A DNA stretch of 35,513 nt, taken from positions 1 to 35,513 of the forward strand of contig QHSC01000026.1 in NCBI GenBank assembly GCA_003220345.1, written 5' to 3'. The notes under the pieces are model-generated. The model saw only the letters and a list, made by a program, of their open reading frames with translations. It was not told where the DNA came from and searched no databases. Source of the stretch: Candidatus Rokuibacteriota bacterium. Lineage in GTDB: Bacteria; Methylomirabilota; Methylomirabilia; Rokubacteriales; CSP1-6. This document shows positions 1-7,795 of this stretch, piece by piece. The position numbers and the translations under genes were made by a program. Numbering within the stretch: the stretch's first letter is position 1; the number at the start of each line of letters is the position of its first letter.

Positions 1-2
1 TC

Positions 3-674
3 ATCGGCGGGGGCGCCCTCGCCCTCGAGCACCTCAAGCCCGACGTGCGCGTCGTCGGAGTGCAGAGCGAAGAGATGCCCGGCATGAAGGCAGCCCTCGC
101 GGCGGGAGCGCGGGTGACGGTGCCCGCGGCCGCCACCATCGCCGACGGCATCGGTGTCCGCCGCGTGGGCGAGCACACGCTGTCCCTCGCCCAGCGGTAC
201 GTGGACGAGGTCGTCACCGTGAGCGAGGAGGAGATCGCCAATGCGATCCTTCTCTTGCTCGAGATCGAGAAGACCGTGGCAGAGGGCGCGGGGGCCGTGC
301 CCCTGGCTGCCCTCGTGAATCGGCGCGTCGATCTCGGAGGGCGCACCACGGCCCTCGTGCTGGGGGGAGGAAACATCGACGTCAACGTGGTGTCCCGGAT
401 CATCGAGCGCGGTCTCGTGAAGGACGGACGGCTCGTGCGCCTCATGGTCATGCTGCGCGACCGACCGGGCGCCCTCGCCCGCCTCACCGCCCTCGTGGCG
501 GAGGCGCGCGCCAACGTGCTCGACATCACGCACGACCGCACCTTCAGCCGCGTTCGTCTCGGCGAGACGGCCGTCGAGCTGACGCTGGAGACCTCGGGCC
601 GCGAGCAGATCGAAGCGATCAAGCGGTGCCTCCGTGAGGCCGGCTATGCCGTGGAGGAAGTGGTGCCGAGGTAA
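3..674 (+). CDS. Threonine dehydratase, C-terminal part (5' end outside window)
   Basis: PLP-dependent threonine ammonia-lyase, which deaminates threonine to 2-oxobutyrate. The frame is open to the left edge, so about 223 C-terminal residues are visible. They begin with a glycine-rich IGGGALA segment of the PLP fold. Near residue 121 is GGGNID, where relatives usually have SGGN contacting the cofactor ring; the Ser is Gly here. An ACT domain follows from about residue 142 (LVRLMVMLRDRPGALARL) to the end. A single C-terminal ACT domain fits the short, catabolic/bifunctional class of about 400 aa rather than the long biosynthetic IlvA with two ACT-like domains; that assignment is inference. It ends with TAA and is convergent with the patatin gene, with about 70 bp between them. 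Confidence 0.9.
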   Translation: MGGGALALEHLKPDVRVVGVQSEEMPGMKAALAAGARVTVPAAATIADGIGVRRVGEHTLSLAQRYVDEVVTVSEEEIANAILLLLEIEKTVAEGAGAVPLAALVNRRVDLGGRTTALVLGGGNIDVNVVSRIIERGLVKDGRLVRLMVMLRDRPGALARLTALVAEARANVLDITHDRTFSRVRLGETAVELTLETSGREQIEAIKRCLREAGYAVEEVVPR

Positions 675-745
675 GGTCGCGGTCGGTGGGGTGGCGAGCG
701 ACGGCGGGAGCGCGCGGACCGAGCGGCGGGGCGCCCGCTCGGTTT

Positions 746-1795
746 CTAGCGAAAGCGAGCGGCGAACGCGGCGCCCGCGCCGGACAGCCAGTCCCGCACC
801 GACGTGTACCCGAAGCGCAGCGCAGCGCGGCTCGCCTCGAAGCCCATGGAGGGGCCGATGAGGGGCGAGGGCTGAGGGTCGGGCTGGATCAGGTGGAACT
901 CCACCAGGGGATGCCGCAGCTTCAGCTCGCGGAGGCCGAGCTCGAGCAGGTTGAAGCTCGTGATGTGCCCGGCCTGCTCCATGATGGCGTAGAGCCCGCG
1001 CTCCCGCACCGCCCCCTCTTCGGGGCTACCCACCTTGAGGGGTACTGCGGGATTCACCACCACGATGAGATCGGCTCTGTGCTCGACGGCGAGATCGGCG
1101 TGGCCCGTATGGCCCACGTCACCGTCGACATAGTCCCGTCCCGCGATCCGGTATGGCTCGAAGAATCCCGGGATGGCCGAGGAGGCCGCGACGGCGTGGG
1201 AGATCGGCACGTCGCGGAACGCCCCCTGGCCGAAGACAACGCGCTGAGCCCAGTCGAGATCGATGGCGGGGATGAGCAGCGGGCGCGCAAGCTCGTGAAA
1301 GTTATTGCTGAGGCCCTTCCCCGCAAATGCCCGCCGCATAAAATCTTCCAGCGGGGCCAGGGTGAAGAATCCCGCCGGCATGTCACGGCCGCTCCGGGCC
1401 AGGATATCGGGCCAGTCGAGGGTGAAGCCGCCCACGGCGCGCTTGCCCACGGCCCAGAGAAAATAAGCGAGGTTCCGCGCCGCTATGCCGAAGGAGCCCT
1501 TGTGATAGACGGAGCCGCGGTTGAAGTCCAGCGGGTCATCGCGCTCCTCTTCGAGGATCTGGTAGAGGTCATGAGGCCGGATGCCCTGAGCCATGAAGGA
1601 GGCGACCACGGAGCCGGCGCTGGAGCCGATGTAGAGGTCGAAGGCGTTGCAGCGAAAGCCCGGCAGCAGTTCATCGCACGCCGCCAGCGCGCCCACCTCG
1701 TACATGCCGCCGATCACTCCGCCCCCGGCCAGGACCAGCGCCCGGAGCGGAGGCTTTCGCCGCCACGGTAGCCAGTCGAGCACGCGCCCGCGCAC
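746..1795 (-). CDS. Patatin-like phospholipase
   Basis: Serine lipid acyl hydrolase of the patatin family with a Ser-Asp dyad. From the chosen GTG start (349 aa) the oxyanion glycine loop GGGVIGG is at residues 24-30, the nucleophile elbow GSSAG at 57-61, and the dyad Asp in YVDGD at about 224. No signal peptide is seen, so it is probably cytoplasmic or membrane-peripheral. GTG at 1795 is preferred because AGGA lies 8 nt upstream; GTG at 1783 is possible. The frame runs open further upstream, but that part is antisense-like reading through the crotonase gene. The gene follows the crotonase at 1825-2607 on the same strand with about 30 bp between them, suggesting one transcript for acyl-lipid turnover (inference). 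Substrate is unknown. Confidence 0.85.
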   Translation of the reverse strand: MRGRVLDWLPWRRKPPLRALVLAGGGVIGGMYEVGALAACDELLPGFRCNAFDLYIGSSAGSVVASFMAQGIRPHDLYQILEEERDDPLDFNRGSVYHKGSFGIAARNLAYFLWAVGKRAVGGFTLDWPDILARSGRDMPAGFFTLAPLEDFMRRAFAGKGLSNNFHELARPLLIPAIDLDWAQRVVFGQGAFRDVPISHAVAASSAIPGFFEPYRIAGRDYVDGDVGHTGHADLAVEHRADLIVVVNPAVPLKVGSPEEGAVRERGLYAIMEQAGHITSFNLLELGLRELKLRHPLVEFHLIQPDPQPSPLIGPSMGFEASRAALRFGYTSVRDWLSGAGAAFAARFR

Positions 1796-1824
1796 GGGGT
1801 CGATCCTAGGTCGCTCGGCCTGGG

Positions 1825-2607
1825 TCAGCGACCCTGGAATTTCGCGGGGCGCTTTTCCAGGAAGGCGCGCACGCCCTCGGCGTGGTCCTCGGAGGTGATG
1901 GCATTGGACTGCCCGAAGGCCTCGCCCTCGAGGGCGGCGGCCAGATCCACCGTGGCCGCGCGGTTGAGGAGCGACTTGGCGAGGCTGGCGGCGATGGGCG
2001 GCCCCGCCGCGATCCGGGCGGCAAGCGCGCGCGTGGCGCTCCCCAGCTCGGCCGCGGGAACGACGCGGTTGACCAGACCTATCCGGAGCGCTTCGGCCGC
2101 GTCGATGATCTCCGCGGTCAGGACCAGCTCCTTGGCCTTGGCCAGTCCCACGAGCCGCTGGAGCAGCCAGGTTCCGCCGCCGTCGGGAACGAGGCCGATC
2201 TTGAGGAAGACCTCTCCGAATCGCGCGCGGTCCGAGGCCACGATCATGTCGCATCCGAGCGCGATGTTGCACCCGGCGCCCACGGCGAAGCCGTCGACCA
2301 TGGCGATGACGGGCTTGGGGAAATTGAAGAGGCGAAGCACGAAGCGATTCAGGAGCTCGACCCGCGCGCGGCCCTCGGAGGCCGAGTGCTTCTGCCGCAT
2401 GCTCTTGACGTCGCCTCCCGCGCAGAAGTGACCGCCCGCTCCCGTCAGGATGACCGCGCGCGCCCCCGGATCGCCCTCGACCTCGTCAAAGGCCTCCACG
2501 AGCTCCTCGCGCATGGTCAGGTCGAGGGCGTTCCGCGCCTCGGGACGATTGAGGGTGAGGGTGGCGATGCCCTCGACTGATTCCAGGATGAGCGTCTGAT
2601 ATCCCAT
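1825..2607 (-). CDS. Crotonase-fold enoyl-CoA hydratase/isomerase family protein (PaaG-like)
   Basis: 260-aa crotonase-family protein acting on acyl-CoA thioesters. ATG at 2607 gives the usual family N-terminus (MGYQTLILES); the longer open frame upstream has no family similarity. Seen: the first oxyanion-hole segment HFCAGGDVKSM, the second GFAVGAGCNIALGCD, and KIGLVPDGGGTWLLQRLVG. The two glutamates used by classical enoyl-CoA hydratases align with Asn (in GCNIAL) and Phe (in GEVFLK). An Asp is present in LVPDGGGTW, as in PaaG-type crotonase isomerases. It is therefore more likely an isomerase or another crotonase activity than a hydratase (inference from known family motifs). It is divergent from the NagZ-like gene and followed by the patatin gene. 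Confidence 0.85.
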   Translation of the reverse strand: MGYQTLILESVEGIATLTLNRPEARNALDLTMREELVEAFDEVEGDPGARAVILTGAGGHFCAGGDVKSMRQKHSASEGRARVELLNRFVLRLFNFPKPVIAMVDGFAVGAGCNIALGCDMIVASDRARFGEVFLKIGLVPDGGGTWLLQRLVGLAKAKELVLTAEIIDAAEALRIGLVNRVVPAAELGSATRALAARIAAGPPIAASLAKSLLNRAATVDLAAALEGEAFGQSNAITSEDHAEGVRAFLEKRPAKFQGR

Positions 2608-2650
2608 GCCGTTACCGCGCGCCCGTCGAGAGCAAGATGGGCTCCATGTC

Positions 2651-2679
2651 TTGGTCACTATACCGCAGCGTGTTACGAT
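2651..2679 (+). promoter_or_regulatory. Possible sigma70 promoter for the NagZ-like gene
   Basis: TTGGTC, 17 nt, then TACGAT, in the 119-bp divergent intergenic region and about 48 bp before the ATG at 2727. The match is modest (3/6 and 4/6). On the opposite strand TATAGT at 2662-2657 could be a -10 for the crotonase gene, so the two promoters would overlap. Confidence 0.3.
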
Positions 2680-2726
2680 TTTGCCATGCCTTTCGGGGCA
2701 ATCCTCGCGCGTTCCCGCGCGATCGC

Positions 2727-3896
2727 ATGAGGCTCGGCGCGACGCTCGGCATCCCGAGGGTGGCGGCCGTGGCAACGCTCCTCCTGGTGGTCATCGTCGA
2801 GGGCTGCGCCGTGACCGCGGAGACCGCGGGCGCCGCGCGCAGGCCTCCTCCTCCCCTTCCCGTGGCCGAGCTCTTGCTCGTGGGATTCGGCGGCACGCAG
2901 GTCGAGGGCAACGACGAGGTGCAGTCGCTCGTGTGTGACATCAAGGTGGGCGGTCTCATCCTCTTCGAGCGCCAGGGCGGCACGGGCGAGCCGCGAAACA
3001 TTCTCGGGCCCGAGCAGGTCCATCAGCTCACCTCGGATCTGCAGGCCCTCGCCATGAAGTGCGCGGGCCGCCCCCTCTTCATCGCCGCGGACAACGAGGG
3101 CGGGCTCGTGATGCGCCTGTCCACTCGCGTCGGCTACCTCCCGACCCCCGCGCCGCGCGCCCTCGGCGAGGCGGGCGACGTGGCCGCCACCGAGCTCGAG
3201 GCCCGCCGCATGGCGGCCACCCTGCGCGAGGCGGGCATCAACTGGAACCTCGCTCCCGTGGTCGATGTGGCCGTCAATCCGCTCAATCCCGCCGTGGTCA
3301 CCCTCGGCCGCACCTTTTCCTCGGATCCCGACCGCGTGATCGCCCATGCGCGCGCCTTCATCCTCGGCATGCACGAGGCGGGTATCCTGACCTCGCTCAA
3401 GCATTTCCCCGGCCACGGCTCGAGCCTCAAGGACTCGCACCTCGGCTTCGTGGACGTGACGGACACGGCGGACCTCAAGCTGGAGCTCAAGCCTTACCGC
3501 GCGCTCATCAAGGAAGGGCTGGCCGACAGCGTCATGACGGCGCACGTCTTCAACCGCGGGATAGACCCGTGGAACCCGGCGACCTTGTCGCGCTTCACCA
3601 TCAAGCGCTATCTGCGCGGCAAGCTCAAGTACGCGGGACCCGTCGTCTCCGACGATCTCCTCATGGGCGCCATCCGCCAGCGCTACGGCGTCGAGGAGGC
3701 GGCCGTCCTGGCGCTGCAGGCTTCGGTGGACATCCTGCTCGTCTCGCAGAACCAGGGGAAGGTCGAGCGCGGGACGGCCGAGCGAGTCGTGGCGGAGATC
3801 CGCAGCGCCATCGCCGATGGCCGGCTCTCGCGGAAATCCGTTTCCGCCGCCCTCGACCGAGTGCGCAAATTCCGCGCCCGCCTCCTCATCCCCTAG
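2727..3896 (+). CDS. Glycoside hydrolase family 3, beta-N-acetylhexosaminidase (NagZ-like)
   Basis: Removes terminal N-acetylglucosamine, typically from peptidoglycan fragments during wall recycling. ATG at 2727 yields 389 aa starting with a basic, hydrophobic leader that ends in VIVEGC. This resembles a lipoprotein signal, but the lipobox is poor (Glu at -2). The upstream in-frame ATG at 2637 would precede the suggested promoter. NagZ hallmarks are present: KHFPGHG followed by KDSH, the Asp-His catalytic dyad loop specific to NagZ-type GH3, and the nucleophile region VVSDDLLMGAI. The single catalytic domain without the second GH3 domain fits NagZ. A secreted or lipid-anchored form is unusual for Gram-negative NagZ, which is usually cytosolic. 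Convergent with the ribokinase-like gene, 21 bp apart. Confidence 0.85.
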   Translation: MRLGATLGIPRVAAVATLLLVVIVEGCAVTAETAGAARRPPPPLPVAELLLVGFGGTQVEGNDEVQSLVCDIKVGGLILFERQGGTGEPRNILGPEQVHQLTSDLQALAMKCAGRPLFIAADNEGGLVMRLSTRVGYLPTPAPRALGEAGDVAATELEARRMAATLREAGINWNLAPVVDVAVNPLNPAVVTLGRTFSSDPDRVIAHARAFILGMHEAGILTSLKHFPGHGSSLKDSHLGFVDVTDTADLKLELKPYRALIKEGLADSVMTAHVFNRGIDPWNPATLSRFTIKRYLRGKLKYAGPVVSDDLLMGAIRQRYGVEEAAVLALQASVDILLVSQNQGKVERGTAERVVAEIRSAIADGRLSRKSVSAALDRVRKFRARLLIP

Positions 3897-3917
3897 GAAG
3901 GCGGCAGCCGGCGAGCG

Positions 3918-4844
3918 CTAGCGGCCGCCGAGAGATTTGAGAAAGGCCTCGACCTCGGCCCGGCTGGGCAACGCGTCCTGGGCGCCTCGCTTGGTGCAGC
4001 AGAGGGCGGCGGCGGCGCTGGCAAGCGGGATGGCCTGCTCGAGGGTGCCCCCCGCCGCGAGACCCACGGCCAGGGCGCCGTTGAAGGCATCGCCGGCCGC
4101 CGTGGTATCGACCGCCGTGATGGGAAAGGCCGGGTAGTGCGCGGCGCTCGCCGCGTCGCACGTGAGCACGCCCTGGCCGCCCAGGGTGACGAGCACGGCG
4201 CCCGCGCCCCGCTCGAGCAGCGCAGCGGCCGCCGCCCGCGCGGACTCGAGCGAGTCGACGCTGAGACCGCTGAGCCGCGCCGCCTCACGCTCGTTGGGGG
4301 TGAGGTAGTCCACCAGCCCGAGGAGGGCGTCGTCGATGGGCTGGATGGGAGCGGGGTTGAGCACGCTGACCGCGTCATGCCGGCGCGCCTGCTCGAGGGC
4401 CCAGCGGACGACGGGCACCGGCGTCTCGAGCTGGCAGACCACGACGTCGGCCCAGGCGATGCTCTCGGCGAAGGGCGCGGCCATCTCGACGGTGAGCTGG
4501 TGGTTGGCGCCGGGGGCGACCGCGATCTGGTTCTGTCCCTCCGCGTCCACGAAGATGAGCGCGGTGCCCGTGGCTGCCAGGGCTGTCTCGACGAGGCCTT
4601 CTATCCCGATGCCCGCCTCGCTCAGGGCGGCACGGATGCGCCGGCCGTCAGTGTCGGCGCCCACGCAGCCGATCATTCTCACCTCGCCGCCGAGCCGTCG
4701 CGCGGCCATGGCCTGATTGGCGCCCTTGCCTCCCAGGTTGACGAGGAGGGTGCCACCCGACACGGTCTCGCCGGGACTCGGCAGGCGCGGCAGGGCCACC
4801 GCGTAGTCGACGTTGGCCGAGCCGATCACGCAGACGTTCGGCAC
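3918..4844 (-). CDS. rbsK: Ribokinase (PfkB family carbohydrate kinase)
   Basis: ATP-dependent kinase that phosphorylates ribose to ribose 5-phosphate. 308 aa from GTG 4844. N-terminal substrate motif IGSANVDYAV, then GGKGANQAMAARRLGG (PfkB signature 1) near residue 35. The C-terminal signature 2 DTTAAGDAFNG contains the catalytic Asp. Length matches ribokinase. The start overlaps the 3' end of the nucleoside hydrolase by 19 nt, with GGAG a few nt upstream, so the two are translationally coupled. The pair makes chemical sense: nucleoside hydrolase releases ribose and ribokinase captures it. A related nucleoside or sugar kinase activity cannot be excluded from motifs alone. Confidence 0.88.
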   Translation of the reverse strand: MPNVCVIGSANVDYAVALPRLPSPGETVSGGTLLVNLGGKGANQAMAARRLGGEVRMIGCVGADTDGRRIRAALSEAGIGIEGLVETALAATGTALIFVDAEGQNQIAVAPGANHQLTVEMAAPFAESIAWADVVVCQLETPVPVVRWALEQARRHDAVSVLNPAPIQPIDDALLGLVDYLTPNEREAARLSGLSVDSLESARAAAAALLERGAGAVLVTLGGQGVLTCDAASAAHYPAFPITAVDTTAAGDAFNGALAVGLAAGGTLEQAIPLASAAAALCCTKRGAQDALPSRAEVEAFLKSLGGR

Positions 4845-5809
4845 ACACGCTCCAGGAATAGCCGCAGGGACCGCTCCACGTCCACGCGGAGGGCGGCGCG
4901 GCAATTGGGCGCCTTCTTGCGATCCGGCGCGATGTCCCGCCGATCGGCCACCGTCATGCCACGGGTGTGGGTGCCCGCGCATTCGACGTCGACGTGGAAG
5001 GGCTCGAGCTGGACGAGGCCCGGGTCCACGGCCGCCGCCACGGCGAGCGGATCGTGAAGCGCGATGCCGCCTTCTCCGTGCGAGTCGGCGAAATCGAAGC
5101 CGAAGCGCGAAAAGTCCTCGACGAAGCGCGCCCGGCGACCCGGGGCGCGGCCCACGGCCTCGGCCAGCGCCGCTCGAGTGAGCAGGACCTGCCGGGTGAC
5201 GTCGAGGGGGATGAGCTCGATGGGCAAGCCGGCATTGAAGACGGCGGCGGCGGCCTCCGGGTCGACGTAGAAGTTGAACTCGGCGGCCGGCGTGACATTG
5301 CCGGGCACGCTCACCGCCCCGCCCATGACGACGATGCGCCGGGCCAGGCGAAGGCGTGCCGCGCCGCGCTTAAGAGCCAGGGCGAGGTTGGTCAGCGGGC
5401 CCAGGGCCACGACGACGAGCTCGCCCGGGTACCTTTCCGCCGTGTCCAGAATCAGATCGGGGCCATCCAGCATCTCAACCTTGACAGCCGGATCCGGGTA
5501 GCGCGGTCGTCCGTCCGGCTCCTGGAGACGGTCCAGATTGCCGAGGCCGTCCTGGCCATGGACGTGGGCGGCGGTGACGAGCGGCCGCTCGAGCGGGGCG
5601 GCGGCGCCTCGAGCCACTCTTGGGGGCCGAGCGGGCCTGACGACGTCGAGGATGCGGAACACATTGGCGGTGCCGAGCTCGACGGTGACATTGCCGGCCA
5701 CCGTGGTGATGGCCTCCACCGAGACCTCGGGCGAGGAAAGGGCAAGGAGCATGGCCAGGGCGTCATCGATGCCCGGATCGGTGTCGATGAGGACGGGCGT
5801 CGTCGTCAA
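4826..5809 (-). CDS. Inosine/uridine-preferring nucleoside hydrolase
   Basis: Hydrolyses the N-glycosidic bond of ribonucleosides to base plus ribose. 327 aa from TTG 5809, which has GAGGGG 6 nt upstream; an in-frame TTG at 5857 is the only longer alternative. The calcium-binding signature DTDPGIDDA at residues 9-17 places it in the IunH/Rih family. Further family blocks are TTVAGNVTVELGTANVFRIL, VVALGPLTNLAL and VMGGAVSVPGNVTPAAEFNF. The last part HDPLAVAAAVDP carries the family's conserved His-Asp. First gene of a two-gene operon with ribokinase. Its start codon abuts the -35 box of the divergent selenoprotein promoter. Confidence 0.9.
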   Translation of the reverse strand: MTTTPVLIDTDPGIDDALAMLLALSSPEVSVEAITTVAGNVTVELGTANVFRILDVVRPARPPRVARGAAAPLERPLVTAAHVHGQDGLGNLDRLQEPDGRPRYPDPAVKVEMLDGPDLILDTAERYPGELVVVALGPLTNLALALKRGAARLRLARRIVVMGGAVSVPGNVTPAAEFNFYVDPEAAAAVFNAGLPIELIPLDVTRQVLLTRAALAEAVGRAPGRRARFVEDFSRFGFDFADSHGEGGIALHDPLAVAAAVDPGLVQLEPFHVDVECAGTHTRGMTVADRRDIAPDRKKAPNCRAALRVDVERSLRLFLERVCRTSA

Positions 5810-5838
5810 TTGACACCCCTCGCGGCGGTTCGTATCAT
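5810..5838 (+). promoter_or_regulatory. Near-consensus sigma70 promoter of the Rdx selenoprotein gene (bidirectional -10)
   Basis: TTGACA at 5810-5815, 17-nt spacer, TATCAT at 5833-5838: 11 of 12 consensus positions. Predicted transcript start is near 5845, followed by the AAGGAGG ribosome site at 5864-5870. The -10 sits in a perfect inverted repeat CGTAT-C-ATACG (5831-5841), so the other strand reads TATGAT, a good -10 for the nucleoside hydrolase/ribokinase operon. Confidence 0.6.
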
Positions 5839-5875
5839 ACGTCTTGGTGGTGACCAACCAGCGAAGGAGGATCGG

Positions 5876-6103
5876 ATGAACATCCTGATCACGTATTGCG
5901 GGGAGTGAAACTTCCTTCCCCAGGCCTCCAGTTTGCAGGCCGCCATCAAGACCAAGTACGGCATCACCCCCGAGCTCGCGGAGAGCGGGGGCGGGGTCTT
6001 CTTCGTGGACATAGACGGCAAGCGCGTCTGGGACAACCAGGTGACCTTCCGGTTCCCCGAGGACGCCGAGGTGTTCGCCGAGATCGACAAGCTCAAGACG
6101 TAG
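5876..6103 (+). CDS. Rdx/SelW-family selenoprotein (in-frame TGA = Sec11)
   Basis: 75-residue thioredoxin-fold Rdx protein (SelW/SelT/SelH superfamily), thought to act in thiol redox reactions. ATG 5876 has a perfect AAGGAGG 5 nt upstream. The frame reads MNILITYCGE, then TGA (5906-5908), then NFLPQASSLQAAIK and onward without interruption to TAG at 6101-6103. With TGA as selenocysteine the redox motif is Cys8-Gly-Glu-Sec11, the exact CxxU position of SelW-like proteins. Downstream GGGVFFVDIDGKRVWDN and FPEDAEVFAEI match the Rdx pattern (GG-F-V-DG--VWD ... FP). A hairpin compatible with a bacterial SECIS follows the TGA. Conventional gene calling would give a 10-codon peptide and miss the gene. 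The 3' end overlaps the convergent CoA-transferase gene by 11 bp. Chance nonsense mutation is the alternative, but the position at the family Cys/Sec site argues against it. Confidence 0.85.
5923..5941 (+). promoter_or_regulatory. Putative bacterial SECIS hairpin of the Rdx gene
   Basis: Stem GGCCT/AGGCC with an internal C-G pair after a C-C mismatch, leaving apical loop AGUUU. It begins 14 nt after the TGA, and the loop begins 21 nt after it. The loop has G at its second position. Known bacterial SECIS elements show a short stem, a G among the first two loop bases and a UGA-to-loop distance of roughly 16-37 nt, so this fits. The stem is short. Confidence 0.55.
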
Positions 6104-7367
6104 CCGCCTCGCGCCCGAGGGCGCCTTTGAACGCCGGGTGGGCCAGCCGGAGCATCTCCCGGGCCCGCCCGGCGTCGCTTTTTCCGCGCAGGGCAGCCAC
6201 CCCCCATTCCGTCACGATGAAGTCCGCCACGAAGCGCGGCGTGGTGACGCGCGCTCCCGAGGGCAGCCGGGCGACGATCCGAGAGACCTGTCCGTCTCGC
6301 CCCGTCGAGGGCAGCGCGATGATGGAGCGGCCTCCCGAGGCCCGGCTTGCGCCCAGCACGAAGTCGAACTGCCCGCCAATGCCCGTGATCTGTCTCCCCT
6401 GCACGCTCTCGGCGTTGACCTGGCCCAGCACGTCCACCTCCAGGGCGGAGTTCACCGAGACGAAGTCGCCAAGCGTGCCCACCACCTCGGGGTCGTGGGC
6501 GATGTCGGAGGGCTCCATGTTGATGGCGGGGTTCTCGTGCGCCCAGCGGAAGAGCCTCTCCGTTCCCATGATCTCCCCCACGTCCATGCGCCCTGGATGC
6601 AGGCGCTTGCGGGCGTTGTTGATCACCCCCGACTCGATGAGGGGGAGCATGTGGTCGACGAGGAGCGAGTGAACCCCGAGATCCTTCTTCCCGGCGAGGG
6701 CCTCCATGACCGCCTGGGGAATGGAGCCCACTCCCACCTGCACCGTGGCGCCGTCGGGCACGAGGTCGGCCACGTGGGCGGCGATCGTTCGCTCCACGGC
6801 CCCGATGGGTGTGGGCGGATACTCCGCGAGCGGATGCTCGGCCTCGACCCAGCAATCGATCTGCGAGCGGTGGAGGAAGGCGTTGCCGAGGGTTCGCGGC
6901 ATGCGCGCGTTGACCTGGGCGATGACGAGGGGCGCGCGGCGGGCCGCGGGCAGCGAGTAGCTGACGGAGACTCCCAGGGAGAGATAGCCCGCGGCATCCG
7001 GGGGCGCGCAGTGGACGATGACCGCGTCGGGAGCCCAGGCCCCGCCCTCCGTGAAGACCGTGACGGTGTCGAAGTAGCGGATGGGGACGAAGTCGACGTC
7101 CCCGCGGGCCGCCGCCTCCGCCAGTCGGGGCGAGTGGTGCCAGGTGGCGAAGCGGAGCTTGCCCGCATAGGCGGGCCGCGCGAAGGGATAGTCGTCCAGG
7201 CGCAGGCCGCCCATGAGGGTGAGCGGGGCGAGGCGATCGGCCTGACCGAGGATCTCGTCCCGGATGGCGATGGCATCGCCGCATCCCGCAGGAAGCAGGA
7301 CCTTCATGCCCGCGCGGAGACGTCCCACCGCGTCGGCGAGCGTGGCCTTCTCGAATGCGCGGGCCAT
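6093..7367 (-). CDS. Acetyl-CoA hydrolase/transferase family (CoA-transferase)
   Basis: Class I-type CoA-transferase/hydrolase that moves CoA between acyl groups (for example acetate, 4-hydroxybutyrate, succinate) through a glutamyl-CoA intermediate. 424 aa from ATG 7367 (MARAFEKATL). The hallmark SVNSALEVDVLGQVNAES includes the catalytic Glu. Other blocks are VGVGSIPQAVMEAL and GIGGQFDFVLGA, typical of the C-terminal domain. Physiological acyl pair cannot be told from sequence. The 3' end overlaps the Rdx selenoprotein gene on the other strand by 11 bp. On the minus strand TATACT at 7384-7379 lies 11 nt before the ATG and could be its -10, giving a very short leader. Confidence 0.88.
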   Translation of the reverse strand: MARAFEKATLADAVGRLRAGMKVLLPAGCGDAIAIRDEILGQADRLAPLTLMGGLRLDDYPFARPAYAGKLRFATWHHSPRLAEAAARGDVDFVPIRYFDTVTVFTEGGAWAPDAVIVHCAPPDAAGYLSLGVSVSYSLPAARRAPLVIAQVNARMPRTLGNAFLHRSQIDCWVEAEHPLAEYPPTPIGAVERTIAAHVADLVPDGATVQVGVGSIPQAVMEALAGKKDLGVHSLLVDHMLPLIESGVINNARKRLHPGRMDVGEIMGTERLFRWAHENPAINMEPSDIAHDPEVVGTLGDFVSVNSALEVDVLGQVNAESVQGRQITGIGGQFDFVLGASRASGGRSIIALPSTGRDGQVSRIVARLPSGARVTTPRFVADFIVTEWGVAALRGKSDAGRAREMLRLAHPAFKGALGREAATS

Positions 7368-7380
7368 GGAGCGCGGGTAG

Positions 7381-7386
7381 TATAAT
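7381..7386 (+). promoter_or_regulatory. Consensus -10 hexamer upstream of the ybjQ operon
   Basis: TATAAT lies 61 nt before the ATG at 7448, in the 80-bp divergent gap. No clear -35 is seen at 16-18 nt. The overlapping minus-strand reading TATACT (7384-7379) could serve the CoA-transferase gene, again a symmetric -10. Confidence 0.3.
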
Positions 7387-7447
7387 CGCGCCCGATCGAG
7401 CTGCACAATCCGGGGCCTGCCCTACCCCGTGCCACGAGGAGAGCTGC

Positions 7448-7795
7448 ATGCCCATCGCGCGCCGCTTCGTGACCACCGCCTTCACATTCGACGGCTACCG
7501 CATCGCCGCCTATCACGGCGTGGTCCGCGGCATCACCGTCCGCTCGCGGAACATCGTGGCCAACATCGGCGCGGGCATCCAGACCCTCTTCGGGGGCAAC
7601 ATCACGCTCTATTCCGAGCTCTGCGAGCGGGCGCGCGAGGAGGCCTTCGAGCTGATGCTGGAGCACGCGGCGGCCACGGGCGCCAATGCCGTCATCGGCA
7701 TGCGCTATGACGCCAACGACGTCGCCGCCGGCGTGACCGAGGTGCTCGCCTATGGCACCGCCGTCGTCCTCGACCCGCCGCCGCCACCGCGCTGA
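7448..7795 (+). CDS. YbjQ/UPF0145 family protein (DUF74)
   Basis: 115-aa member of the YbjQ family, small beta-rich oligomeric proteins described as putative heavy-metal-binding; the cellular role is unknown. ATG 7448 with GAGGAG about 6 nt upstream. Matching segments are ITVRSRNIVANIGAGIQTLFGG, cited here as two parts (ITVRSRNIVANIG, AGIQTLFGG), then LYSELCERAREEAFELM, GANAVIGMRYDA and EVLAYGTAV. First gene of an operon: the next ATG follows directly after its TGA. Confidence 0.85.
   Translation: MPIARRFVTTAFTFDGYRIAAYHGVVRGITVRSRNIVANIGAGIQTLFGGNITLYSELCERAREEAFELMLEHAAATGANAVIGMRYDANDVAAGVTEVLAYGTAVVLDPPPPPR

Noticed and set aside
3900..3929. GGCGGC ... GCCGCC inverted repeat between NagZ-like and ribokinase genes as terminator
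   Set aside because: Large loop, no T tract, overlaps the ribokinase coding end; expected by chance at this GC content.
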